Below, piece by piece: positions 25,927-39,985 of a stretch of DNA of 64,000 bases; the first letter of the stretch is position 1; the number at the start of each line of letters is the position of its first letter. Source of the stretch: Leptasterias polaris (lineage: Eukaryota; Echinodermata; Asteroidea; Forcipulatida; Asteriidae); contig JAZGTN010000211.1 of assembly GCA_037783415.1 (NCBI GenBank), forward strand, positions 496,001-560,000. The letters are read 5' to 3'. Below the pieces are notes generated by a model. That model saw nothing but the letters and a program-made list of their open reading frames with translations, ran no database searches and was not told the DNA's origin. Both the position numbers and the translations under genes were made by a program.

Positions 25927-28154
25927 CACTACATGATATCATAGAACTGCAGAATGGAATAGTTTATCTATGATTCTAAACAACAGTGGATGATTAGACA
26001 GTAGGAGGGTTGACAGTGTACTATGTAGATGCATTCACTACATGATATCATATTATTGCAGACTGGAATAGTTTATCTATGATTCTAAACCACAGTGGTT
26101 GATCAGAAGGTAGGAGGGTTGACTGTGTACTTTGTACATGTAGATGCATTCACTACATGATATCATAGAACTGCAGACTGGAATAGTTTATCTATGATTC
26201 TAAACCACAGTGGTTGATCAGATAGTAGGAAGGTTGACTGTGTACTATGTACATGTTGATGCATTCACTACATGATATCATAGAACTGCAGACTGGAATA
26301 GTTTATGTATGATTCTAAACAACAGTGAGTGATCAGAAAGTAGGAGGGTTGACTGTGTACTATGTAGATGCATTCACTACATGATATCATATTATTGCAG
26401 AATGGAATAGTTTTTCTTTGATTCTAAACCACAGTGGGTGATTAGACAGTAGGAGGGTTGACTGTGTACCTTGTAGATGCATTCACTACATGATATCATA
26501 GAACTGCAGAATGGAATAGTTTATGTATGATTCTAAACAACAGTGGATGATTAGACAGTAGGAGGGTTGACTGTGTACTATGTAGATGCATTCACTACAT
26601 GATATCATAGAACTGCAGACTGGAATAGTTTATCTATGATTCTAAACCACAGTGGTTGATCAGACAGTAGGAGGGTTGACTGTGTACTATGTACCTTGTA
26701 CATGCATTCACTACATGATATCATTGAACTGCAGAATGGAATAGTTTATGTATGATTCTAAACAACAGTGGATGATTAGACAGTAGGAGGGTTGACTGTG
26801 TACTATGTACCTTGTAGATGCATTCACTACATGATATCATAGAACTGCAGACTGGAATAGTTTATGTATGATTCTAAACAACAGTGAGTGATCAGACAGT
26901 AGGAGGGTTGACTGTGTACTATGTAGATGCATTCACTACATGATATCATATTATTGCAGAATGGAATAATTTATCTTTGATTCTAAACCACGGTGGATGA
27001 TTAGACAGTAGGAGAATTGACTGTGTACTATGTAAATGTAGATGCATTCACTACATGATATCATAGAACTGCAGAATGGAATAGTTTATCTATGATTCTA
27101 AACAACAGTGGATGATTAGACAGTAGGAGGGTTGACTGTGTACTATGTTGATGCATTCACTACATGATATCATATTATTGCAGACTGGAATAGTTTATCT
27201 ATGATTCTAAACCACAGTGGTTGATCAGACAGTAGGAGGGTTGACTGTGTACTATGTACATGTAGATGCATTCACTACATGATATCATAGAACTGCAGAA
27301 TGGAATAGTTTATCTATGATTCTAAACAACAGTGGATGATTAGACAGTAGGAGGGTTGACTGTGTACTATGTAGATGCATTCACTACATGATATCATATT
27401 ATTGCAGACTGGAATAGTTTATCTATGATTCTAAACCACAGTGGTTGATCAGACAGTAGGAGGGTTGACTGTGTACTTTGTACATGTAGATGCATTCACT
27501 ACATGATATCATAGAACTGCAGACTGGAATAGTTTATCTATGATTCTAAACCACAGTGGTTGATCAGACAGTAGGAAGGTTGACTATGTACTATGTACAT
27601 GTTGATGCATTCACTACATGATATCATAGAACTGCAGAATGGAATAGTTTATGTATGATTCTAAACCACAGTGGGTGATCAGACAGTAGGAGGGTTGACT
27701 GTGTACTATGTAGATGCATTCACTACATGATATCATATTATTGCAGAATGGAATAGTTTTTCTTTGATTCTAAACCACAGTGGGTGATTAGACAGTAGGA
27801 GGGTTGACTGTGTACCTTGTAGATGCATTCACTACATGATATCATATTATTGCAGAATGGAATAGTTTATCTATGATTCTAAACCACAGTGGTTGATCAG
27901 ACAGTAGGAGGGTTGACTGTGTACTATGTAGATGCATTCACTACATGATATCATATTATTGCAGAATGGAATAATTTATCTTTGATTCTAAACCACGGTG
28001 GATGATTAGACAGTAGGAGGGTTGACTGTGTACTATGTAAATGTAGATGCATTCACTACATGATATCATAGAACTGCAGAATGGAATAGTTTTTCTATGA
28101 TTCTAAACAACAGTGGATGATTAGACAGTAGGAGGGTTGACTGTGTACTATGTT

Positions 28155-31100
28155 GATGCATTCACTACATGATATCATATTATTGCAGACTGGAATAGTT
28201 TATCTATGATTCTAAACCACAGTGGTTGATCAGACAGTAGGAGGGTTGACTGTGTACTATGTACATGTAGATGCATTCACTACATGATATCATAGAACTG
28301 CAGAATGGAATAGTTTATCTATGATTCTAAACAACAGTGGATGATTAGACAGTAGGAGGGTTGACTGTGTACTATGTAGATGCATTCACTACATGATATC
28401 ATATTATTGCAGACTGGAATAGTTTATCTATGATTCTAAACCACAGTGGTTGATCAGACAGTAGGAGGGTTGACTGTGTACTTTGTGCATGTAGATGCAT
28501 TCACTACATGATATCATAGAACTGCAGACTGGAATAGTTTATCTATGATTCTAAACCACAGTGGTTGATCAGACAGTAGGAAGGTTGACTGTGTACTATG
28601 TACATGTTGATGCATTCACTACATGATATCATAGAACTGCAGAATGGAATAGTTTATGTATGATTCTAAACCACAGTGGGTGATCAGACAGTAGGAGGGT
28701 TGACTGTGTACTATGTAGATGCATTCACTACATGATATCATATTATTGCAGAATGGAATAGTTTTTCTTTGATTCTAAACCACAGTGGGTGATTAGACAG
28801 TAGGAGGGTTGACTGTGTACCTTGTAGATGCATTCACTACATGATATCATATTATTGCAGAATGGAATAGTTTATCTATGATTCTAAACCACAGTGGTTG
28901 ATCAGACAGTAGGAGGGTTGACTGTGTACTATGTAGATGCATTCACTACATGATATCATAGAACTGCAGAATGGAATAGTTTATGTATGATTCTAAACCA
29001 CAGTGGGTGATCAGACAGTAGGAGGGTTGACTGTGTACTATGTAGATGCATTCACTACATGATATCATATTATTGCAGAATGGAATAATTTATCTTTGAT
29101 TCTAAACCACGGTGGATGATTAGACAGTAGGAGGGTTGACTGTGTACTATGTAAATGTAGATGCATTCACTACATGATATCATAGAACTGCAGACTGGAA
29201 TAGTTTATCTATGATTCTAAACCACAGTGGTTGATCAGACAGTAGGAGGGTTGACTTTGTACTATGTACATGTAGATGCATTCACTACATGATATCATAG
29301 AACTGCAGAATGGAACAGTTTATCTATGATTCTAAACAACAGTGGATGATTAGACAGTAGGAGGGTTGACTGTGTACTATGTAGATGCATTCACTACATG
29401 ATATCATATTATTGCAGACTGGAATAGTTTATCTATGATTCTAAACAACAGTGGTTGATCAGACTGTAGGAGGGTTGACTGTGTACTATGTACATGTAGA
29501 TGCATTCACTACATGATATCATAGAACTGCAGAATGGAATAGTTTATCTATGATTCTAAACAACAGTGGATGATTAGACAGTAGGAGGGTTGACTGTGTA
29601 CTATGTAGATGCATTCACTACATGATATCATATTATTGCAGACTGGAATAATTTATCTATGATTCTAAACCACAGTGGTTGATCAGACATTAGGAGGGTT
29701 GACTTTGTACTATGTAAATGTAGATGCATTCACTACATGATATCATAGAACTGATGCCTGGAATAATTTATCTGTCATTCTAAACCACAGTGGGTGATCA
29801 GACAGTAGGAGGGTTGACTGTGTACCTTGTAGATGCATTCACTACATGATATCATATTATTGCAGACTGGAATAGTTTATCTATGATTCTAAACCACAGT
29901 GGTTGATCAGACAGTAGGAGGGTTGACTGTGTACTTTGTACATGTAGATGCATTCACTACATGATATCATAGAACTGCAGACTGGAATAGTTTATCTATG
30001 ATTCTAAACCACAGTGGTTGATCAGATAGTAGGAAGGTTGACTGTGTACTATGTACATGTTGATGCATTCACTACATGATATCATAGAACTGCAGACTGG
30101 AATAGTTTATGTATGATTCTAAACAACAGTGAGTGATCAGACAGTAGGAGGGTTGACTGTGTACTATGTAGATGCATTCACTACATGATATCATATTATT
30201 GCAGAATGGAATAGTTTTTCTTTGATTCTAAACCACAGTGGGTGATTAGACAGTAGGAGGGTTGACTGTGTACCTTGTAGATGCATTCACTACATGATAT
30301 CATAGAACTGCAGAATGGAATAGTTTATGTATGATTCTAAACAACAGTGGATGATTAGACAGTAGGAGGGTTGACTGTGTACTATGTAGATGCATTCACT
30401 ACATGATATCATAGAACTGCAGACTGGAATAGTTTATCTATGATTCTAAACCACAGTGGTTGATCAGACAGTAGGAGGGTTGACTTTGTACTATGTACAT
30501 GTAGATGCATTCACTACATGATATCATAGAACTGCAGAATGGAATAGTTTATCTATGATTCTAAACAACAGTGGATGATTAGACAGTAGGAGGGTTGACT
30601 GTGTACTATGTAGATGCATTCACTACATGATATCATATTATTGCAGACTGGAATAGTTTATCTATGATTCTAAACAACAGTGGTTGATCAGACAGTAGGA
30701 GGGTTGACTGTGTACTATGTAAATGTAGATGCATTCACTACATGATATCATAGAACTGATGCCTGGAATAATTTATCTGTCATTCTAAACCACAGTGGGT
30801 GATCAGACAGTAGGAGGGTTGACTGTGTACCTTGTAGATGCATTCACTACATGATATCATATTATTGCAGACTGGAATAGTTTATCTATGATTCTAAACC
30901 ACAGTGGTTGATCAGACAGTAGGAGGGTTGACTGTGTACTTTGTACATGTAGATGCATTCACTACATGATATCATAGAACTGCAGACTGGAATAGTTTAT
31001 CTATGATTCTAAACCACAGTGGTTGATCAGATAGTAGGAAGGTTGACTGTGTACTATGTACATGTTGATGCATTCACTACATGATATCATAGAACTGCAG

Positions 31101-31957
31101 ACTGGAATAGTTTATGTATGATTCTAAACAACAGTGAGTGATCAGACAGTAGGAGGGTTGACTGTGTACTATGTAGATGCATTCACTACATGATATCATA
31201 TTATTGCAGAATGGAATTATTTTTCTTTGATTCTAAACCACAGTGGGTGATTAGACAGTAGGAGGGTTGACTGTGTACCTTGTAGATGCATTCACTACAT
31301 GATATCATAGAACTGCAGAATGGAATAGTTTATGTATGATTCTAAACAACAGTGGATGATTAGACAGTAGGAGGGTTGACTGTGTACTATGTAGATGCAT
31401 TCACTACATGATATCATAGAACTGCAGACTGGAATAGTTTATCTATGATTCTAAACCACAGTGGTTGATCAGACAGTAGGAGGGTTGACTGTGTACTATG
31501 TACCTTGTAGATGCATTCACTACATGATATCATAGAACTGCAGAATGGAATAGTTTATCTATGATTCTAAACCACAGTGGTTGATCAGACAGTAGGAGGG
31601 TTGACTGTGTACTATGTAAATGTAGATGCATTCACTACATGATATCATAGAACTGCAGAATGGAATAGTTTATCTATGATTCTAAACCACAGTGGTTGAT
31701 CAGACAGTAGGAGGGTTGACTGTGTACCTTGTAGATGCATTCACTACATGATATCATAGAACTGCAGACTGGAATAGTTTATCTATGATTCTAAACCACA
31801 GTGGTTGATCAGACAGTAGGAAGGTTGACTGTGTACTATGTACATGTTGATGCATTCACTACATGATATCATAGAACTGCAGAATGGAATAGTTTATCTA
31901 TGATTCTAAACCACAGTGGTTGTTCAGACAGTAGGAAGGTTGACTGTGTACTATGTA
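28155..31957 (+). repeat. 3803-bp unit (34 monomers), tandem copy 1
   Basis: Abuts copy 2 with no intervening base. Rare variants pair at 3803 bp: CTTTGTGCATG (28481/32284), GATCAGATAGTAGG (30020/33823 and 31025/34828) and GGAACAGTTTATC. Base 28154 (T) against 31957 (A) fixes the left edge. One difference noticed is GACTGTAGG near 29463 against GACAGTAGG near 33266. Inside the unit, two related stretches near 30.0 and 31.0 kb are about 1005 bp apart. Confidence 0.9.
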
Positions 31958-34900
31958 GATGCATTCACTACATGATATCATATTATTGCAGACTGGAATA
32001 GTTTATCTATGATTCTAAACCACAGTGGTTGATCAGACAGTAGGAGGGTTGACTGTGTACTATGTACATGTAGATGCATTCACTACATGATATCATAGAA
32101 CTGCAGAATGGAATAGTTTATCTATGATTCTAAACAACAGTGGATGATTAGACAGTAGGAGGGTTGACTGTGTACTATGTAGATGCATTCACTACATGAT
32201 ATCATATTATTGCAGACTGGAATAGTTTATCTATGATTCTAAACCACAGTGGTTGATCAGACAGTAGGAGGGTTGACTGTGTACTTTGTGCATGTAGATG
32301 CATTCACTACATGATATCATAGAACTGCAGACTGGAATAGTTTATCTATGATTCTAAACCACAGTGGTTGATCAGACAGTAGGAAGGTTGACTGTGTACT
32401 ATGTACATGTTGATGCATTCACTACATGATATCATAGAACTGCAGAATGGAATAGTTTATGTATGATTCTAAACCACAGTGGGTGATCAGACAGTAGGAG
32501 GGTTGACTGTGTACTATGTAGATGCATTCACTACATGATATCATATTATTGCAGAATGGAATAGTTTTTCTTTGATTCTAAACCACAGTGGGTGATTAGA
32601 CAGTAGGAGGGTTGACTGTGTACCTTGTAGATGCATTCACTACATGATATCATATTATTGCAGAATGGAATAGTTTATCTATGATTCTAAACCACAGTGG
32701 TTGATCAGACAGTAGGAGGGTTGACTGTGTACTATGTAGATGCATTCACTACATGATATCATAGAACTGCAGAATGGAATAGTTTATGTATGATTCTAAA
32801 CCACAGTGGGTGATCAGACAGTAGGAGGGTTGACTGTGTACTATGTAGATGCATTCACTACATGATATCATATTATTGCAGAATGGAATAATTTATCTTT
32901 GATTCTAAACCACGGTGGATGATTAGACAGTAGGAGGGTTGACTGTGTACTATGTAAATGTAGATGCATTCACTACATGATATCATAGAACTGCAGACTG
33001 GAATAGTTTATCTATGATTCTAAACCACAGTGGTTGATCAGACAGTAGGAGGGTTGACTTTGTACTATGTACATGTAGATGCATTCACTACATGATATCA
33101 TAGAACTGCAGAATGGAACAGTTTATCTATGATTCTAAACAACAGTGGATGATTAGACAGTAGGAGGGTTGACTGTGTACTATGTAGATGCATTCACTAC
33201 ATGATATCATATTATTGCAGACTGGAATAGTTTATCTATGATTCTAAACAACAGTGGTTGATCAGACAGTAGGAGGGTTGACTGTGTACTATGTACATGT
33301 AGATGCATTCACTACATGATATCATAGAACTGCAGAATGGAATAGTTTATCTATGATTCTAAACAACAGTGGATGATTAGACAGTAGGAGGGTTGACTGT
33401 GTACTATGTAGATGCATTCACTACATGATATCATATTATTGCAGACTGGAATAATTTATCTATGATTCTAAACCACAGTGGTTGATCAGACATTAGGAGG
33501 GTTGACTTTGTACTATGTAAATGTAGATGCATTCACTACATGATATCATAGAACTGATGCCTGGAATAATTTATCTGTCATTCTAAACCACAGTGGGTGA
33601 TCAGACAGTAGGAGGGTTGACTGTGTACCTTGTAGATGCATTCACTACATGATATCATATTATTGCAGACTGGAATAGTTTATCTATGATTCTAAACCAC
33701 AGTGGTTGATCAGACAGTAGGAGGGTTGACTGTGTACTTTGTACATGTAGATGCATTCACTACATGATATCATAGAACTGCAGACTGGAATAGTTTATCT
33801 ATGATTCTAAACCACAGTGGTTGATCAGATAGTAGGAAGGTTGACTGTGTACTATGTACATGTTGATGCATTCACTACATGATATCATAGAACTGCAGAC
33901 TGGAATAGTTTATGTATGATTCTAAACAACAGTGAGTGATCAGACAGTAGGAGGGTTGACTGTGTACTATGTAGATGCATTCACTACATGATATCATATT
34001 ATTGCAGAATGGAATAGTTTTTCTTTGATTCTAAACCACAGTGGGTGATTAGACAGTAGGAGGGTTGACTGTGTACCTTGTAGATGCATTCACTACATGA
34101 TATCATAGAACTGCAGAATGGAATAGTTTATGTATGATTCTAAACAACAGTGGATGATTAGACAGTAGGAGGGTTGACTGTGTACTATGTAGATGCATTC
34201 ACTACATGATATCATAGAACTGCAGACTGGAATAGTTTATCTATGATTCTAAACCACAGTGGTTGATCAGACAGTAGGAGGGTTGACTTTGTACTATGTA
34301 CATGTAGATGCATTCACTACATGATATCATAGAACTGCAGAATGGAATAGTTTATCTATGATTCTAAACAACAGTGGATGATTAGACAGTAGGAGGGTTG
34401 ACTGTGTACTATGTAGATGCATTCACTACATGATATCATATTATTGCAGACTGGAATAGTTTATCTATGATTCTAAACAACAGTGGTTGATCAGACAGTA
34501 GGAGGGTTGACTGTGTACTATGTAAATGTAGATGCATTCACTACATGATATCATAGAACTGATGCCTGGAATAATTTATCTGTCATTCTAAACCACAGTG
34601 GGTGATCAGACAGTAGGAGGGTTGACTGTGTACCTTGTAGATGCATTCACTACATGATATCATATTATTGCAGACTGGAATAGTTTATCTATGATTCTAA
34701 ACCACAGTGGTTGATCAGACAGTAGGAGGGTTGACTGTGTACTTTGTACATGTAGATGCATTCACTACATGATATCATAGAACTGCAGACTGGAATAGTT
34801 TATCTATGATTCTAAACCACAGTGGTTGATCAGATAGTAGGAAGGTTGACTGTGTACTATGTACATGTTGATGCATTCACTACATGATATCATAGAACTG

Positions 34901-35760
34901 CAGACTGGAATAGTTTATGTATGATTCTAAACAACAGTGAGTGATCAGACAGTAGGAGGGTTGACTGTGTACTATGTAGATGCATTCACTACATGATATC
35001 ATATTATTGCAGAATGGAATTATTTTTCTTTGATTCTAAACCACAGTGGGTGATTAGACAGTAGGAGGGTTGACTGTGTACCTTGTAGATGCATTCACTA
35101 CATGATATCATAGAACTGCAGAATGGAATAGTTTATGTATGATTCTAAACAACAGTGGATGATTAGACAGTAGGAGGGTTGACTGTGTACTATGTAGATG
35201 CATTCACTACATGATATCATAGAACTGCAGACTGGAATAGTTTATCTATGATTCTAAACCACAGTGGTTGATCAGACAGTAGGAGGGTTGACTGTGTACT
35301 ATGTACCTTGTAGATGCATTCACTACATGATATCATAGAACTGCAGAATGGAATAGTTTATCTATGATTCTAAACCACAGTGGTTGATCAGACAGTAGGA
35401 GGGTTGACTGTGTACTATGTAAATGTAGATGCATTCACTACATGATATCATAGAACTGCAGAATGGAATAGTTTATCTATGATTCTAAACCACAGTGGTT
35501 GATCAGACAGTAGGAGGGTTGACTGTGTACCTTGTAGATGCATTCACTACATGATATCATAGAACTGCAGACTGGAATAGTTTATCTATGATTCTAAACC
35601 ACAGTGGTTGATCAGACAGTAGGAAGGTTGACTGTGTACTATGTACATGTTGATGCATTCACTACATGATATCATAGAACTGCAGAATGGAATAGTTTAT
35701 CTATGATTCTAAACCACAGTGGTTGTTCAGACAGTAGGAAGGTTGACTGTGTACTATGTA
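31958..35760 (+). repeat. 3803-bp unit (34 monomers), tandem copy 2
   Basis: Near-perfect second copy of 28155-31957. The match ends at 35760, and 35761 (C) differs from 31958 (G). The junction sits in the variable linker between TACTATGTA and GATGC, the commonest place for monomer haplotypes to switch. Confidence 0.9.
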
Positions 35761-35947
35761 CATGTTGATGCATTCACTACATGATATCATAGAACTGCAG
35801 AATGGAATAGTTTATCTATGATTCTAAACAACAGTGGATGATTAGACAGTAGGAGGGTTGACTGTGTACTATGTAGATGCATTCACTACATGATATCATA
35901 TTATTGCAGAATGGAATAATTTATCTTTGATTCTAAACCACGGTGGA

Positions 35948-38900
35948 TGATTAGACAGTAGGAGGGTTGACTGTGTACTATGTAAATGTAGATGCATTCA
36001 CTACATGATATCATAGAACTGCAGACTGGAATAGTTTATGTATGATTCTAAACCACAGTGGTTGATCAGACAGTAGGAGGGTTGACTGTGTACTATGTAC
36101 ATGTAGATGCATTCACTACATGATATCATAGAACTGCAGAATGGAATAGTTTATCTATGATTCTAAACAACAGTGGATGATTAGACAGTAGGAGGGTTGA
36201 CTTTGTACTATGTAGATGCATTCACTACATGATATCATATTATTGCAGAATGGAATAATTTATCTTTGATTCTAAACCACGGTGGATGATTAGACAGTAG
36301 GAGGGTTGACTGTGTACTATGTACATGTAGATGCATGCACTACATGATATCATAGAACTGCAGAATGGAATAGTTTATCTATGATTCTAAACAACAGTGG
36401 ATGATTAGACAGTAGGAGGGTTGACAGTGTACTATGTAGATGCATTCACTACATGATATCATATTATTGCAGACTGGAATAGTTTATCTATGATTCTAAA
36501 CCACAGTGGTTGATCAGAAGGTAGGAGGGTTGACTGTGTACTTTGTACATGTAGATGCATTCACTACATGATATCATAGAACTGCAGACTGGAATAGTTT
36601 ATCTATGATTCTAAACCACAGTGGTTGATCAGATAGTAGGAAGGTTGACTGTTTACTATGTACATGTTGATGCATTCACTACATGATATCATAGAACTGC
36701 AGACTGGAATAGTTTATGTATGATTCTAAACAACAGTGAGTGATCAGACAGTAGGAGGGTTGACTGTGTACTATGTAGATGCATTCACTACACGATATCA
36801 TATTATTGCAGAATGGAATAGTTTTTCTTTGATTCTAAACCACAGTGGGTGATTAGACAGTAGGAGGGTTGACTGTGTACCTTGTAGATGCATTCACTAC
36901 ATGATATCATAGAACTGCAGAATGGAATAGTTTATGTATGATTCTAAACAACAGTGGATGATTAGACAGTAGGAGGGTTGACTGTGTACTATGTAGATGC
37001 ATTCACTACATGATATCATAGAACTGCAGACTGGAATAGTTTATCTATGATTCTAAACCACAGTGGTTGATCAGACAGTAGGAGGGTTGACTGTGTACTA
37101 TGTACCTTGTACATGCATTCACTACATGATATCATAGAACTGCAGAATGGAATAGTTTATGTATGATTCTAAACAACAGTGGATGATTAGACAGTAGGAG
37201 GGTTGACTGTGTACTATGTACCTTGTAGATGCATTCACTACATGATATCATAGAACTGCAGACTGGAATAGTTTATGTATGATTCTAAACAACAGTGAGT
37301 GATCAGACAGTAGGAGGGTTGACTGTGTACTATGTAGATGCATTCACTACATGATATCATATTATTGCAGAATGGAATAATTTATCTTTGATTCTAAACC
37401 ACGGTGGATGATTAGACAGTAGGAGAATTGACTGTGTACTATGTAAATGTAGATGCATTCACTACATGATATCATAGAACTGCAGAATGGAATAGTTTAT
37501 CTATGATTCTAAACCACAGTGGTTGATCAGACAGTAGGAAGGTTGACTGTGTACTATGTACATGTTGATGCATTCACTACATGATATCATAGAACTGCAG
37601 AATGGAATAGTTTATCTATGATTCTAAACAACAGTGGATGATTAGACAGTAGGAGGGTTGACTGTGTACTATGTAGATGCATTCACTACATGATATCATA
37701 TTATTGCAGAATGGAATAATTTATCTTTGATTCTAAACCACGGTGGATGATTAGACAGTAGGAGGGTTGACTGTGTACTATGTAAATGTAGATGCATTCA
37801 CTACATGATATCATAGAACTGCAGACTGGAATAGTTTATGATTCTAAACCACAGTGGTTGATCAGACAGTAGGAGGGTTGACTGTGTACTATGTACATGT
37901 AGATGCATTCACTACATGATATCATAGAACTGCAGAATGGAATAGTTTATGTATGATTCTAAACCACAGTGGTTGATCAGACAGTAGGAGGGTTGACTGT
38001 GTACTATGTACATGTAGATGCATTCACTACATGATATCATAGAACTGCAGAATGGAATAGTTTATCTATGATTCTAAACAACAGTGGATGATTAGACAGT
38101 AGGAGGGTTGACTTTGTACTATGTAGATGCATTCACTACATGATATCATATTATTGCAGAATGGAATAATTTATCTTTGATTCTAAACCACGGTGGATGA
38201 TTAGACAGTAGGAGGGTTGACTGTGTACTATGTACATGTAGATGCATGCACTACATGATATCATAGAACTGCAGAATGGAATAGTTTATCTATGATTCTA
38301 AACAACAGTGGATGATTAGACAGTAGGAGGGTTGACAGTGTACTATGTAGATGCATTCACTACATGATATCATATTATTGCAGACTGGAATAGTTTATCT
38401 ATGATTCTAAACCACAGTGGTTGATCAGAAGGTAGGAGGGTTGACTGTGTACTTTGTACATGTAGATGCATTCACTACATGATATCATAGAACTGCAGAC
38501 TGGAATAGTTTATCTATGATTCTAAACCACAGTGGTTGATCAGATAGTAGGAAGGTTGACTGTTTACTATGTACATGTTGATGCATTCACTACATGATAT
38601 CATAGAACTGCAGACTGGAATAGTTTATGTATGATTCTAAACAACAGTGAGTGATCAGACAGTAGGAGGGTTGACTGTGTACTATGTAGATGCATTCACT
38701 ACACGATATCATATTATTGCAGAATGGAATAGTTTTTCTTTGATTCTAAACCACAGTGGGTGATTAGACAGTAGGAGGGTTGACTGTGTACCTTGTAGAT
38801 GCATTCACTACATGATATCATAGAACTGCAGAATGGAATAGTTTATGTATGATTCTAAACAACAGTGGATGATTAGACAGTAGGAGGGTTGACTGTGTAC

Positions 38901-39985
38901 TATGTAGATGCATTCACTACATGATATCATAGAACTGCAGACTGGAATAGTTTATCTATGATTCTAAACCACAGTGGTTGATCAGACAGTAGGAGGGTTG
39001 ACTGTGTACTATGTACCTTGTACATGCATTCACTACATGATATCATAGAACTGCAGAATGGAATAGTTTATGTATGATTCTAAACAACAGTGGATGATTA
39101 GACAGTAGGAGGGTTGACTGTGTACTATGTACCTTGTAGATGCATTCACTACATGATATCATAGAACTGCAGACTGGAATAGTTTATGTATGATTCTAAA
39201 CAACAGTGAGTGATCAGACAGTAGGAGGGTTGACTGTGTACTATGTAGATGCATTCACTACATGATATCATATTATTGCAGAATGGAATAATTTATCTTT
39301 GATTCTAAACCACGGTGGATGATTAGACAGTAGGAGAATTGACTGTGTACTATGTAAATGTAGATGCATTCACTACATGATATCATAGAACTGCAGAATG
39401 GAATAGTTTATCTATGATTCTAAACAACAGTGGATGATTAGACAGTAGGAGGGTTGACTGTGTACTATGTTGATGCATTCACTACATGATATCATATTAT
39501 TGCACACTGGAATAGTTTATCTATGATTCTAAACCACAGTGGTTGATCAGACAGTAGGAGGGTTGACTGTGTACTATGTACATGTAGATGCATTCACTAC
39601 ATGATATCATAGAACTGCAGACTGGAATAGTTTATGTATGATTGTAAACAACAGTGGGTGATTAGAAAGTAGGAGGGTTGACTGTGTACTATGTAGATGC
39701 AATCACTACATGATAACATAGAACTGATGCCTGGAATAATTTATCTTTGATTCTAAACCACAGTGGGTGATCAGACAGTAGGAGGGTTGACTGTGTACCT
39801 TGTAGATGCATTCACTACATGATATCATATTATTGCAGAATGGAATAGTTTATCTATGATTCTAAACCACAGTGGTTGATCAGACAGTAGGAGGGTTGAC
39901 TGTGTACTATGTAGATGCATTCACTACATGATATCATATTATTGCAGAATGGAATAGTTTATTTATGATTGTAAACCACAGTGGG
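35948..39985 (+). repeat. 4038-bp unit (36 monomers), tandem copy 1
   Basis: Rare variants pair at 4038 bp: GATCAGAAGGTAGG (36512/40550 and 38423/42461), CTACACGATATC, GAGAATTGACTG and the GATTAGAAAGTAGG marker (39660/43698). The unit contains its own older duplication of 1911 bp (36512 to 38423). Base 35947 (A) against 39985 (G) sets the left edge. Confidence 0.9.

Larger units (their letters stand above)
17710..26680 (+). repeat. Higher-order block, copy 2, with an internal duplication
   Basis: Copy of 9680-15525 at offset 8030, enlarged by a 3126-bp tandem duplication inside it. Past about 26010 the match to copy 1 resumes at offset 11156, which is 8030 + 3126. Examples are GACAGTGTAC and GATCAGAAGGTAGG (14945/26101). 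The match stops near 26682, where the linker becomes ACCTTGTACATG. Confidence 0.87.
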
